41,321 bases of DNA from Pyrinomonadaceae bacterium (GTDB taxonomy: Bacteria; Acidobacteriota; Blastocatellia; Pyrinomonadales; Pyrinomonadaceae), in assembly GCA_013003215.1 (NCBI GenBank), contig JABDKD010000021.1, forward strand, positions 1-41,321, read 5' to 3'. The notes beneath the pieces are model-generated. The model was not told the origin of the DNA and searched no databases. It saw only the letters and a list, made by a program, of their open reading frames with translations. Below are positions 34,349 through 41,321 of the stretch, piece by piece. Every line of letters starts with the position of its first letter. The stretch's first letter is position 1. The translations under genes were made by a program, and so were the position numbers.

Positions 34349-35269
34349 CAACGTGACCTTGATCAATGGGGAGTTTCGTTTCTCGCTGGTAGCGTAGATG
34401 GAAAGCCCGTCTGATGAGTAAGCGACGGCTTCTCCCTGTGCTCTCGTGCCGAGATCCACAAGCTCACCTTGAACCTTCCAGATATCGTCGAATGATTCCG
34501 AGTCCTCCGGAAGCCTAAACTCATAGCCGCCGAAATAGTCGCACAGCAACACACGTTCGCCGTCGGGTGAGATCGCGGCACCGGTAATCAATCCGTTAGG
34601 AACGGAGGGCACCTCGATATCGGTGACCTTCTCAGCGGTGCGTTTTCCTTTTTTGATCCTATAGACTCCGGCAGCACCTGTGATCCTTTTGGTTATCACA
34701 TACAGATCCTGAGACTTGGGGTGAACAAAAATGGCTTCAGAGTCATGTCTTAGATCCGGGTAGGGAAACGAAATCGCCTCCGCTCGTGCAGTAGCAGGCG
34801 TTTTACCTTTTTGTTTCGTGACAATCGGCTCTTCAAGCTTGTAGATAGTCACATTGCTTCGAAGACGCCCGTTGTTTCCCGTATCTCCAACGAACAAAAA
34901 GCACTTACCGTTTTCATCTTTAAAGGTGGACATGTCCTCCCAGTCACGGTTTCTTGCCCCGGTTACGTGCCAGGTGCCAATCAATTTACCTTTTGTATCA
35001 ACCGCAAAAATTCTGTTTTTATCGCCCGAATCGTTGTGGGTCCACAAAACGTTTTCCTGACATCTTGAATGCACCAATCCGCTGCTTTCCCTGATTAGGG
35101 AGGAAGATATTGTTCCGACCACCTTTGCCTCTCCGTAGTCCAACGACCTTATCCGATCGTTGTTCGAACTTGGCTGTGACGGTGTAAAAACACATGAAGA
35201 GCTGCCAGAAATCACAAAAAAGAGAAATATGACAAACTGAAAATATTCCGATATTATTTTGACCAACAT
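34340..35269 (-). CDS. Exported beta-propeller-like protein, possible lipoprotein
   Basis: The 309-aa protein has a hydrophobic N-terminus (FQFVIFLFFVISGSSSC) whose Cys may be a weak lipobox. The body looks like a beta-propeller: ESSGLVHSRCQENVLWTHND, SGDKNRIFAVDTKGKLIGTW, RNRDWEDMSTF, CFLFVGDTGNN, DSEAIFVHPKSQDLYVITKR, LITGAAISPDGERVLLCDY, QGEAVAYSSDGLSIYATSE. The DWED, GDTGNN and SEA motifs recur in a widespread uncharacterised secreted family. No enzyme activity can be assigned. AGGACT lies before the ATG. The last codons and stop lie in the repeat arm at 34340-34348. Confidence 0.8.
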   Translation of the reverse strand: MLVKIISEYFQFVIFLFFVISGSSSCVFTPSQPSSNNDRIRSLDYGEAKVVGTISSSLIRESSGLVHSRCQENVLWTHNDSGDKNRIFAVDTKGKLIGTWHVTGARNRDWEDMSTFKDENGKCFLFVGDTGNNGRLRSNVTIYKLEEPIVTKQKGKTPATARAEAISFPYPDLRHDSEAIFVHPKSQDLYVITKRITGAAGVYRIKKGKRTAEKVTDIEVPSVPNGLITGAAISPDGERVLLCDYFGGYEFRLPEDSESFDDIWKVQGELVDLGTRAQGEAVAYSSDGLSIYATSEKRNSPLIKVTLVE

Positions 35270-35352
35270 AGTCCAGTCCTAGAATAGTAACGCAGTGATG
35301 CTTTGCAAAGTTCGTTAAAACAAAATTGCGTTGTAAATCGTATTAATTACAG

Positions 35353-35781
35353 ATGGATACCCCTTTAATAGCAGGCAGAGAATGGTTGATTGAAGCCACC
35401 GGATGCAGTGCGTCTGCGCTTCGTGATCCTGAGACGCTTAAATCTGTTTTTGATTCGATAATAGAAGATCTGGGGCTAAAGACTATTGGAGCTCCTATCT
35501 GGCATAAGTTTCCCGGCGAAGGCGGGGTGACGGGCCTCGTAGCTCTGACCGAATCACACCTCGCGTGTCATACATACCCTGAACACAACCTCGCTACATT
35601 TAATCTTTACTGCTGCAAGGACCGACCCGAATGGGACTGGAAGGATAAGCTTGCGAGCCGCATCGGAGCTTCAGACGTAAATGTTACGAGGGTTTCCCGC
35701 GGGATCGAGTCGAAACCTGAAGCACATTGCGATGAAAACGAGCTTGAGTTCCAAATGACCGTTGCAGGAGGGGACGCTTGA
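35353..35781 (+). CDS. speD: S-adenosylmethionine decarboxylase-like proenzyme (divergent SpeD)
   Basis: The family makes decarboxylated AdoMet, the aminopropyl donor for polyamines, using a pyruvoyl group formed by self-cleavage at Ser. The 142-aa protein has the cleavage and catalytic segment LTESHLACHTYPEHNLATF (pyruvoyl Ser ~68, His 69) followed by NLYCC, where classical enzymes have a Cys-Gly. This places it in a divergent branch. Its 3' end overlaps the DUF4178 start by 4 nt (TTGA), so it is the first gene of a polyamine-like cluster with DUF350 and a membrane SpeE. No Shine-Dalgarno is visible. Confidence 0.88.
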   Translation: MDTPLIAGREWLIEATGCSASALRDPETLKSVFDSIIEDLGLKTIGAPIWHKFPGEGGVTGLVALTESHLACHTYPEHNLATFNLYCCKDRPEWDWKDKLASRIGASDVNVTRVSRGIESKPEAHCDENELEFQMTVAGGDA

Positions 35782-37712
35782 GCGTACTTAAAGCAAACTG
35801 TCCTTCCTGTGCGGGTCCCATTGAATTTAAATCGGGATCTACAATCGTCATTGTTTGCCCGTTTTGCCGCTCAGCGGTCGCCCGAACCGACCGGAAACTT
35901 GAAGATCTTGGGAAAGTAGCTGAGATTGTTCAATCGAAAAGCCCTCTAAAGATCGGCTTAAAAGGTGAATACAAGGGGAAGCGTTTTGAGCTGACAGGTC
36001 GGGCACAGATCAAACACGGAGCCGGCGGTTTCTGGGACGAATGGTATGCGACATTCAACAACGGTTGGACCGGTTGGCTGGCCGAAGCCCAGGGAAGGTT
36101 CTATATGACCTTCTACCGGCCGATTCCTGAAGGAGTTCCCGTTCCCGGATTTGAGGAACTGAAGCCGGGGCAGAAGATCACGTCTATTGTGGAAGGCACT
36201 CCGCTCGTGGTCCAGGAAAAAGGTACGGCTTCATACATAGCTGCAGAAGGTGAGATTCCCTACCAACTCGAACCCGAAGAAAAATCAAATTACATTGACC
36301 TCGCCGGGAAGAATAACGTTTTTGCGACGATCGACTACGGCACGACTCCCCCGTTCCTGTTTTTTGGAGAAAAGGTTTCTCTGGAAGACGTTGGCCTGGC
36401 AACCAAGAAGTCCGCCGAACGAGCCGCTCCTAGGGTGGCCGCGGAAGCAATGGGGTGTCCCAAGTGCGGAGGTACTCTCGAGCTCAAGGCTCCAGACAAA
36501 ACCGAGAGAGTTACGTGTCCTTATTGCGAGTCCCTTCTGGATGTTAACGAGGGAAATCTAAAGTTCCTGCGTGCCATGAAGCCATCTCCTTCACCCGTTG
36601 GATTTGCGATCGAGGTTGGCGCGAAATGTAAGTTCGAAGAGTTTGCCGATGGCGAAGAACTTGAAGTGATCGGGGCGATGACACGGAGCGTCACGTTCGA
36701 CGGCATCAAGTATTTCTGGAATGAATACCTGCTGTATAACCCGAAAGTAGGATTCAAATGGCTTGTTCAATCGGACGACCACTGGAGCTTCGTTGAGTCT
36801 GTAAATACTGCGGATGTTGAGGTTACCGAACTATTCAGCGGGGCAAAGCCGACAGTTAAGTTTAAAGGCAAGACGTTTAAGATATTTCAGGACACACCGG
36901 CGAGAGTTGAATACGTAAAGGGTGAGTTTTATTGGCGGGTCGAGGTCGGGGACTCGGTTCGTGCCGCTGATTTCGTCGCACCGCCGCTGATGCTTTCACA
37001 GGAACTTACTAAGGACGAGGTTAACTGGTCAATTGGTACGTATGTTCCTAAAAAGAGAATTGAGAAGGTTTTCGACATCGACTGGCTGCCGGGACCCACA
37101 AACGTCGCGCCCAATCAGCCATTCCCAAGCGGGGGCCTCATCAAATGGAGTTTTCTGCTTTTGGGTGCGTTTGTCTTAACCGCGATATTCCTGCTTCCGC
37201 TTACAGGAGTCGTATCAACACCTTTGAATCAGGAGTTTGTGCTCGACCGTTTGTCGAGTCCGACGACAAGCCGCGTTGTCTTTAGTCAGAAGTTCAAGCT
37301 CAAAGGAAACAGCAACGTCAGTATTACCGGCCTCGCACCGGTGCGGAACTCGTGGACCGAACTGAGTGTTGATCTTGTTAACGAGAAGAATAATGAGATC
37401 GAGGCGGTGACCATACCGATCGAATATTATTACGGGGTTACGGATGGCGAATCCTGGAGCGAGGGCGGTAACAGTAACGACGCTACAATTTCTGCCGTGC
37501 CTGCGGGCGAGTACCGACTGAGAATTGAAGGTGTGTGGAAGGACTGGCAAAAACCGATGCCGATTCGTGTGAAGGTTCAGCAAAACGTTTCACGCGGAGT
37601 GAACTTCTGCGTTGCATTTGTGTTGTTAGCGCTGGTACCAATTTTGACGTTATTCAGGAAGTTCTCTTTTGAGTCGCGGCGTTGGAGCGAGAGTATGTTT
37701 GGGAGCAGCTAG
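35778..37712 (+). CDS. DUF4178 double-domain zinc-ribbon membrane protein
   Basis: TTG 35778 overlaps the speD stop by 4 nt (644 aa). Two zinc-ribbon plus DUF4178 units are visible: NCPSCAGPIEF...CPFCRSAV (~8-33) followed by LKIGLKGEYKGKRFELTGRA and FWDEWYATFNNGWTGWLAE, then GCPKCGGTLEL...CPYCESLLD (~226-255) followed by another barrel (KYFWNEYLLYNPKVGFKWLV). The C-terminal part has one membrane helix at ~455-480 (WSFLLLGAFVLTAIFLLPL), an extracytoplasmic beta domain and a last helix at ~610-630. DUF4178 is of unknown function. Its fixed company with SpeD, DUF350 and SpeE suggests a joint membrane role. Confidence 0.9.
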   Translation: MSVLKANCPSCAGPIEFKSGSTIVIVCPFCRSAVARTDRKLEDLGKVAEIVQSKSPLKIGLKGEYKGKRFELTGRAQIKHGAGGFWDEWYATFNNGWTGWLAEAQGRFYMTFYRPIPEGVPVPGFEELKPGQKITSIVEGTPLVVQEKGTASYIAAEGEIPYQLEPEEKSNYIDLAGKNNVFATIDYGTTPPFLFFGEKVSLEDVGLATKKSAERAAPRVAAEAMGCPKCGGTLELKAPDKTERVTCPYCESLLDVNEGNLKFLRAMKPSPSPVGFAIEVGAKCKFEEFADGEELEVIGAMTRSVTFDGIKYFWNEYLLYNPKVGFKWLVQSDDHWSFVESVNTADVEVTELFSGAKPTVKFKGKTFKIFQDTPARVEYVKGEFYWRVEVGDSVRAADFVAPPLMLSQELTKDEVNWSIGTYVPKKRIEKVFDIDWLPGPTNVAPNQPFPSGGLIKWSFLLLGAFVLTAIFLLPLTGVVSTPLNQEFVLDRLSSPTTSRVVFSQKFKLKGNSNVSITGLAPVRNSWTELSVDLVNEKNNEIEAVTIPIEYYYGVTDGESWSEGGNSNDATISAVPAGEYRLRIEGVWKDWQKPMPIRVKVQQNVSRGVNFCVAFVLLALVPILTLFRKFSFESRRWSESMFGSS

Positions 37713-37833
37713 TTGAGTGAGTTGGCTGAGTTGACGAAGTTGACGAAGTTGACTAAGTTGCAAACGTTAAAACCCGAGAAATAGCTCAATTTAGACTTAG
37801 TCAACTTCGTCAACTCTGTAAACTTAGTCAATT
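37711..37833. repeat. Inverted word-repeat element (GTTGACGAA family)
   Basis: The left arm (37711-37760) has GTTGACGAAGTTGACGAAG and GTTGACTAAGTTG. The right arm (37788-37833) has ACTTAGTCAACTTCGTCAAC and AACTTAGTCAATT. The arms are separated by about 28 bp. It abuts the DUF4178 stop and uses the same words as 12574-12661 and 34124-34348. Confidence 0.8.
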
Positions 37834-37843
37834 ATTTTGAATT

Positions 37844-37996
37844 ATGCTTAGAAAAATCTACTACATATTCGGAATTGGGGTGATACTGTCCTACATGAGC
37901 TTCTCTTGGTTTGGTTGGGAACTCTTCAATTCAGGTAAGTATCGATCGACGCTTGGCGTTCCGTTTATTAGTTCCGGATTTCGTGGAGGAAAATAA
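37844..37996 (+). CDS. 50-aa membrane peptide in polyamine-like cluster
   Basis: ATG 37844 opens a 50-codon frame: a basic start (MLRKIYY), one hydrophobic helix (IFGIGVILSYMSFSWFGWEL) and a polar tail ending SSGFRGGK. The TAA overlaps the DUF350 ATG by one base (TAATG), and its last codons contain the GGAGG ribosome-binding site of DUF350. This supports translation and coupling. I do not recognise the family. Aromatic residues at the helix end (FSWFGW) suggest an interfacial membrane role, perhaps as a subunit of the DUF350 or SpeE proteins (inference). Confidence 0.7.
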   Translation: MLRKIYYIFGIGVILSYMSFSWFGWELFNSGKYRSTLGVPFISSGFRGGK

Positions 37997-38253
37997 TGAT
38001 TATGAATCTTTTGGCACCGACATTGGGCTTCGTCGTCAAATTCGCTGAGCTGTATGAAGTCGTTGTAACGACTCTCATTTTCGTGGTGATCGGGCTGATA
38101 TTTTTTGGGATTTCGTTCGGAATCCTGACGCTGGTTACGCCGTTCTCGATAAAGAAAGAGATTGAAGAAGATCAGAACACGGCCCTCGGAATTGTTATAG
38201 GTTCGATGCTCATCGGAATCGCGATCATCATTGCTGCAGCTACGATCGGGTAA
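37996..38253 (+). CDS. DUF350 (YjfL-like) small membrane protein
   Basis: The 85-aa protein has two to three hydrophobic helices (VVVTTLIFVVIGLIFFGISF, LGIVIGSMLIGIAIIIAAAT) separated by the polar segment SIKKEIEEDQNTA, fitting a half-length DUF350 unit as in the E. coli YjfL family. The function is undefined. In many genomes DUF350 genes travel with polyamine, glutathionylspermidine-like or envelope-stress genes. It is translated by TAATG coupling from the 50-aa peptide, with GGAGG 8 nt upstream. Confidence 0.85.
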   Translation: MIMNLLAPTLGFVVKFAELYEVVVTTLIFVVIGLIFFGISFGILTLVTPFSIKKEIEEDQNTALGIVIGSMLIGIAIIIAAATIG

Positions 38254-38256
38254 ATG

Positions 38257-38386
38257 AATGGACAATGGACAATGGAAAATGGACAATTTTGCGGACAGGA
38301 ATCGAAATCATTCATTTTCTATGTGAGCCTATTCCTGATTGTTGTTTTCCGGCATTGTCCATTTTCCATTGTCCATTTTCCATTTA
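38257..38386. repeat. Inverted word-repeat element (TGGACAA/TGGAAAA words)
   Basis: Left arm 38257-38290 (AATGGACAATGGACAATGG, then AAAATGGACAAT) and right arm 38353-38386 (CATTGTCCATTTTCCATTG, then TCCATTTTCCATTT) are complementary. An inner CAGGAAT...ATTCCTG pair lies in the spacer. It fills the gap between DUF350 and the membrane SpeE gene, starting 4 bases after the DUF350 stop. Confidence 0.85.
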
Positions 38387-38390
38387 AACT

Positions 38391-39914
38391 GTGAACCGCA
38401 CTCCGCTTTTATTTCTCAATGTCTTTGTAATCGCCACGTGCGGGCTCATTTATGAACTACTCGCGGGCACCTTGGCGAGTTATGTTCTTGGCGATTCAGT
38501 CACCCAATTCTCAATAATCATTGGTCTCTACCTCTTCGCCATGGGTGTCGGTTCATGGCTGTCGAGGTTTATCGATAAGAATATCGCGGAGAGGTTTGTT
38601 GATGTCGAACTCGCAGTTGCGATCTTGGGGGGCATCTCCGCTCCTCTCCTTTTTCTAAGTTTTGCGGCTGTATCCTATTTCAGCGTAATACTTTACGGCG
38701 TTGTTTTTGGGATCGGTACGCTCGTTGGCCTTGAGATCCCTCTCCTGATGCGGATCCTCAAAGATGAGCTGGATTTCAAAGAACTCGTCGCTCGGGTTCT
38801 CGCACTGGACTACGTTGGAGCCCTTGCCGCATCTCTTTTGTTTCCTATCTTATTGGTGCCAACTCTTGGGCTCGTTAGGACTTCCCTTCTTTTTGGAATC
38901 TTAAACGGCGCCGTTGGGCTTTGGGGTACGTGGTTGCTCGCCTCTGTGATCAAACCCGGAAAACTCACGTTTTTAAGAATCAAAGCGATTGTCGTGATTG
39001 CTATCTTGGCCGCCGGTCTCATCAAAGCAGATGCGCTTACCAACCTCGCGGAATCGGAACTATTCCAGGACGCGATCGTTTTTGCACGGAGTTCGAAATA
39101 CCAGCGGATCGTTGTAACAAGAGGGCGTGCGGGTTTTGCGATGTTTCTGAATGGAAACCTGCAGTTCAACTCGTTTGATGAATACCGATATCATGAAGCA
39201 CTCGTTCATCCGGCTATGTCATCCGTAGGAAACTCGGCCGAAAAGGTTTTAGTGCTTGGCGGCGGAGACGGACTCGCGGTTCGGGAAATACTCAAATATG
39301 ACTCGGTCAAAAAGATAACCCTTGTCGATCTGGATCCGGAGATCACGGCACTTGCGACCAAACTTCCACTCCTAAAAGAACTGAACAAAGGAGCTTTGAC
39401 CGACGAACGTGTTGAAGTGATCAACCGTGACGCCTTTGTTTGGCTCGCGGAGACAAAAACAGATCCCTTCGACGCGGTTGTCATCGACTTCCCTGACCCC
39501 AACAACTTCGCCCTCGGAAAGCTATATTCAACCCGGTTCTACAAGATGCTCAGGAAGAAACTCAAGCCCGACTCCGCGGTTGTGGTGCAAAGCACGTCCC
39601 CGCTTTATGCGCGCAAATCCTTTTGGTGTATTGCGACGACGCTGGAAGCGAGTGGATTTAAAGTCAGGCCATACCACACGACTGTTCCATCATTTGGAAT
39701 CTGGGGTTATGTGCTTGCAAAACAGAATGAATTCGAGGCTCCCGATTCGGTCGCGGATGGAATCGATCTGAAGTTCCTTGACTCCGGTACCCTGGCCTCG
39801 ATGTTTGAACTTTCGGAAGACATCGACCGACCGGATGAAGAGATCGAAGTAAACCGGTTGGATAACCAGGCCCTGGTCCGATACTACGAGGCGGAATGGA
39901 ATCGGTTTGAATGA
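38391..39914 (+). CDS. Membrane-bound spermidine synthase-like aminopropyltransferase
   Basis: The start codon is GTG 38391. Residues ~1-215 form about seven membrane helices (TCGLIYELLAGTLASYVLGD, FSIIIGLYLFAMGVGSWLSR, LDYVGALAASLLFPILLVP). Residues ~225-470 are a SpeE-type Rossmann fold: SKYQRIVVTR, LQFNSFDEYRYHEALVHPAM, VLVLGGGDGLAVREIL, LVDLDPEI, DAVVIDFPDPNN (gate-keeping Asp), STSPLYARKSFWCI. Such proteins transfer an aminopropyl group from decarboxylated AdoMet, but the acceptor of membrane versions is not settled. SpeD two genes upstream would supply the donor. The element carrying GxxExxY is inserted 6 bp after the stop. Confidence 0.92.
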   Translation: MNRTPLLFLNVFVIATCGLIYELLAGTLASYVLGDSVTQFSIIIGLYLFAMGVGSWLSRFIDKNIAERFVDVELAVAILGGISAPLLFLSFAAVSYFSVILYGVVFGIGTLVGLEIPLLMRILKDELDFKELVARVLALDYVGALAASLLFPILLVPTLGLVRTSLLFGILNGAVGLWGTWLLASVIKPGKLTFLRIKAIVVIAILAAGLIKADALTNLAESELFQDAIVFARSSKYQRIVVTRGRAGFAMFLNGNLQFNSFDEYRYHEALVHPAMSSVGNSAEKVLVLGGGDGLAVREILKYDSVKKITLVDLDPEITALATKLPLLKELNKGALTDERVEVINRDAFVWLAETKTDPFDAVVIDFPDPNNFALGKLYSTRFYKMLRKKLKPDSAVVVQSTSPLYARKSFWCIATTLEASGFKVRPYHTTVPSFGIWGYVLAKQNEFEAPDSVADGIDLKFLDSGTLASMFELSEDIDRPDEEIEVNRLDNQALVRYYEAEWNRFE

Positions 39915-39920
39915 GTGTTG

Positions 39921-40572
39921 TAACAGGGATGAAGGGGATAAAGGGGATGAGGTTTTTGAAGAATGGGAACTTGAAAACGTTGAGGTGATTCTTGGATTGA
40001 GATATCCTTTGGGAAATAAATAATTGGAGAATAATATGCTTCATAAGGACCTCACCGGAAGCATTCTCGATTCGTGCTTCAAGATTAGCAACACACTTGG
40101 CATCGGGTTTATCGAGTCTGTTTATCATCAATCGCTCCTGGTTGAACTTGCCAGAAAAGACCTCAAGGTTGAATCAAAATCTAAGTTGAAAGTCGAATAT
40201 GAAGGGGCAGTATTAGGTTCATTTGAACCCGACTTAATTGTAGAGAATCGCGTAATCGTTGAAGTGAAAGCAGTGGAGTCACTAGCAAGACCACACTATG
40301 CTCAAGCGTTGAATTATTTGAAGATCACGAATCTGGATGTGGCGCTGGTCGAAAACTTTGGAACCTCCAAGCTTCAATATAGAAAGCTGAATAATCGATT
40401 CAACGAAAGTTCGACCTGTAGCGTTCGTGATCTGCTTATATCTGAAAAATGAAATTTGAACTGAACCGAATTCCTAGGCGAAAGGGGAACAAGACGAATA
40501 AGAAAATACAACAGATCACAATAACGCGTCAGCAGTATTCTTCAATCCCCTTTATCCCCTTCATCCTTGTTA
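39921..40572. mobile_element. 652-bp unit with 28-bp terminal inverted repeats and GxxExxY cargo
   Basis: The left end (39921-39948, TAACAGGGATGAAGGGGATA...) and the reverse complement of the right end (40545-40572, TAACAAGGATGAAGGGGATA...) match at 27 of 28 positions. The ends consist of nonamer words (GGGGATGAA, GGGGATAAA). The single gene inside is a GxxExxY protein. The unit sits between speE and the FAD oxidoreductase, which otherwise belong to one cluster. I see no transposase and no clear target duplication, so it would be a non-autonomous element (inference). Confidence 0.65.
40036..40452 (+). CDS. GxxExxY protein, PD-(D/E)XK nuclease-like
   Basis: ATG 40036 with GGAG 7 nt upstream is preferred over TTG 40024 (138 aa). 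The name-giving motif is GFIESVY, in GIGFIESVYHQSLLVELARK. Downstream, FEPDLIVENRVIVEVKAVES has the Asp...Glu-x-Lys spacing of PD-(D/E)XK nucleases, followed by the helix HYAQALNYLKIT. Family members are numerous paralogs in Planctomycetes, Verrucomicrobia, Bacteroidetes and relatives, and their role is not known. It is the only gene in a unit bounded by 28-bp inverted repeats and is probably an acquired insertion in the cluster. Confidence 0.88.
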   Translation: MLHKDLTGSILDSCFKISNTLGIGFIESVYHQSLLVELARKDLKVESKSKLKVEYEGAVLGSFEPDLIVENRVIVEVKAVESLARPHYAQALNYLKITNLDVALVENFGTSKLQYRKLNNRFNESSTCSVRDLLISEK

Positions 40573-40582
40573 AAATGAACTA

Positions 40583-41321
40583 GTGATTACACGGCGTGAC
40601 ATCCTCAAGACTTTTCTCGGCCTGCCGATTGCACTTACGGCTTGTAAGACAGACTACGAACAGACGCAGATAGAAGGTGAGATAGTAGGCGCGACCGATA
40701 ATATCGGACACATATTACGTGAGAAGAGGAATTGGCAGCGTCCGACCGATGTCAAAGAAGCGCTTGATGTCGTGGTTGTCGGAGGTGGAATAGCAGGACT
40801 CTCGGCAGCCTGGGAATTGAGCAAGAAAGAAGGCACGAGTTTCAGGCTCTTTGAGCTAGAACGGCGGCTCGGGGGAACGTCTGCAAGCGGTGCTGTAAAT
40901 GTTGACAACAATCAATTTAATAGATTAGAGAATAATGGAAAGTTCGCTTATCCATGGGGTGCACACTATCTTCCGGTACCCTTCAAAGGAAACACGGACC
41001 TCGTCGAGTTACTCGACGAAATGGATCTTCTCGAGTCTTCCGGTGAAGCGGGCGAACCGGTTATAAGAGAGGAATTTCTGACGCGTGATCCCGAAGAACG
41101 TGTCTTTTACAAAGGCCGTTGGTACGAAGGGCTCTACCTGCACGCAGGTGAGACAAAAGAGGACGAACGACAGTTTGAGCGTTTCGAGACACTCCTTACT
41201 TATTGGACAGCGTGGAAAGATGGGTCCGGAAAGCGGGCTTTCGCTGTTCCGCTTCATAATTGCTCACAGGATTCGGAAGTTACAAACCTCGATTCGATCT
41301 CTTTTGCGAAATGGCTTGAAT
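40583..41321 (+). CDS. Tat-exported lipoprotein FAD-dependent oxidoreductase, 3'-truncated
   Basis: GTG 40583 opens a frame that stays open to the window end (246 codons visible). The N-terminus MITRRDILKTFLGLPIALTA followed by C21 combines a twin-arginine motif with a lipobox (LTAC). The protein is therefore probably folded with FAD in the cytoplasm, exported by Tat and lipidated. Residues 62-76 are a dinucleotide fold (DVVVVGGGIAGLSAA), followed by FELERRLGGTSASG and WGAHYLPVP, typical of NAD(P)/FAD amine-oxidase-like enzymes. Position after SpeD, DUF350 and membrane SpeE suggests oxidation of a polyamine-like product outside the membrane (inference). No Shine-Dalgarno is seen. Confidence 0.82.
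   Translation, partial: MITRRDILKTFLGLPIALTACKTDYEQTQIEGEIVGATDNIGHILREKRNWQRPTDVKEALDVVVVGGGIAGLSAAWELSKKEGTSFRLFELERRLGGTSASGAVNVDNNQFNRLENNGKFAYPWGAHYLPVPFKGNTDLVELLDEMDLLESSGEAGEPVIREEFLTRDPEERVFYKGRWYEGLYLHAGETKEDERQFERFETLLTYWTAWKDGSGKRAFAVPLHNCSQDSEVTNLDSISFAKWLE

Noticed and set aside
12574..38386. CRISPR array
   Set aside because: Repeats are 7-9-nt words or 87-bp tandem copies without regular unique spacers, and no cas gene is present.

Overview
The window looks like a chromosomal stretch of an Acidobacteriota genome, most likely near Blastocatellia/Pyrinomonadaceae. This placement is inference from gene content: a CadC-like winged-helix/TPR regulator, tail-fibre/S74 and FG-GAP surface proteins, a FecR protein with a W/Y-rich domain, DUF5658, and carotenoid genes. 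Intergenic DNA is rich in 7-9-nt word repeats. No rRNA, tRNA, CRISPR array, phage or transposase gene was seen.

Layout. Bases 1-7.6 kb hold a 5'-truncated unknown gene, a membrane transcription regulator and two secreted repeat proteins. Bases 7.8-12.5 kb hold a FecR-domain protein, a DUF5658 membrane protein, a LysM protein and ispH. Bases 12.7-17.7 kb hold a Ski2-like helicase split cleanly into two ORFs by a 2.3-kb insert carrying an NTF2-like gene and a metzincin peptidase. Bases 17.9-22.7 kb hold an unknown membrane-anchored protein, a small exported protein with a SecM-like position and C-terminus, and secA.

Bases 23.2-27.8 kb form a carotenoid locus: crtB-crtI, a convergent UbiA-type lycopene elongase, and a divergent CruF-like hydratase fused to type-I IPP isomerase. 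Together these predict an acyclic C50, bacterioruberin-type pigment. Bases 27.9-33.2 kb are a four-gene minus-strand signalling operon: PAS histidine kinase, REC-HDOD, REC with a degenerate HD-GYP, and a RedB-like thioredoxin-fold protein. A decayed amidohydrolase-like remnant, a MOSC protein and a beta-propeller protein follow.

Bases 35.3 kb to the end are a polyamine-like cluster: divergent SpeD, DUF4178 zinc-ribbon membrane protein, a 50-aa membrane peptide, DUF350, membrane SpeE, and a Tat-lipoprotein FAD oxidoreductase that runs off the window. A 652-bp unit bounded by near-perfect 28-bp inverted repeats and carrying a GxxExxY nuclease-like gene sits between the last two.

The candidates most worth checking are the putative secretion-monitor leader of secA, the CruF-Idi fusion within a C50 carotenoid locus, the polyamine/DUF350 membrane cluster, the split helicase, and the inverted-repeat word elements, one of which carries a gene.
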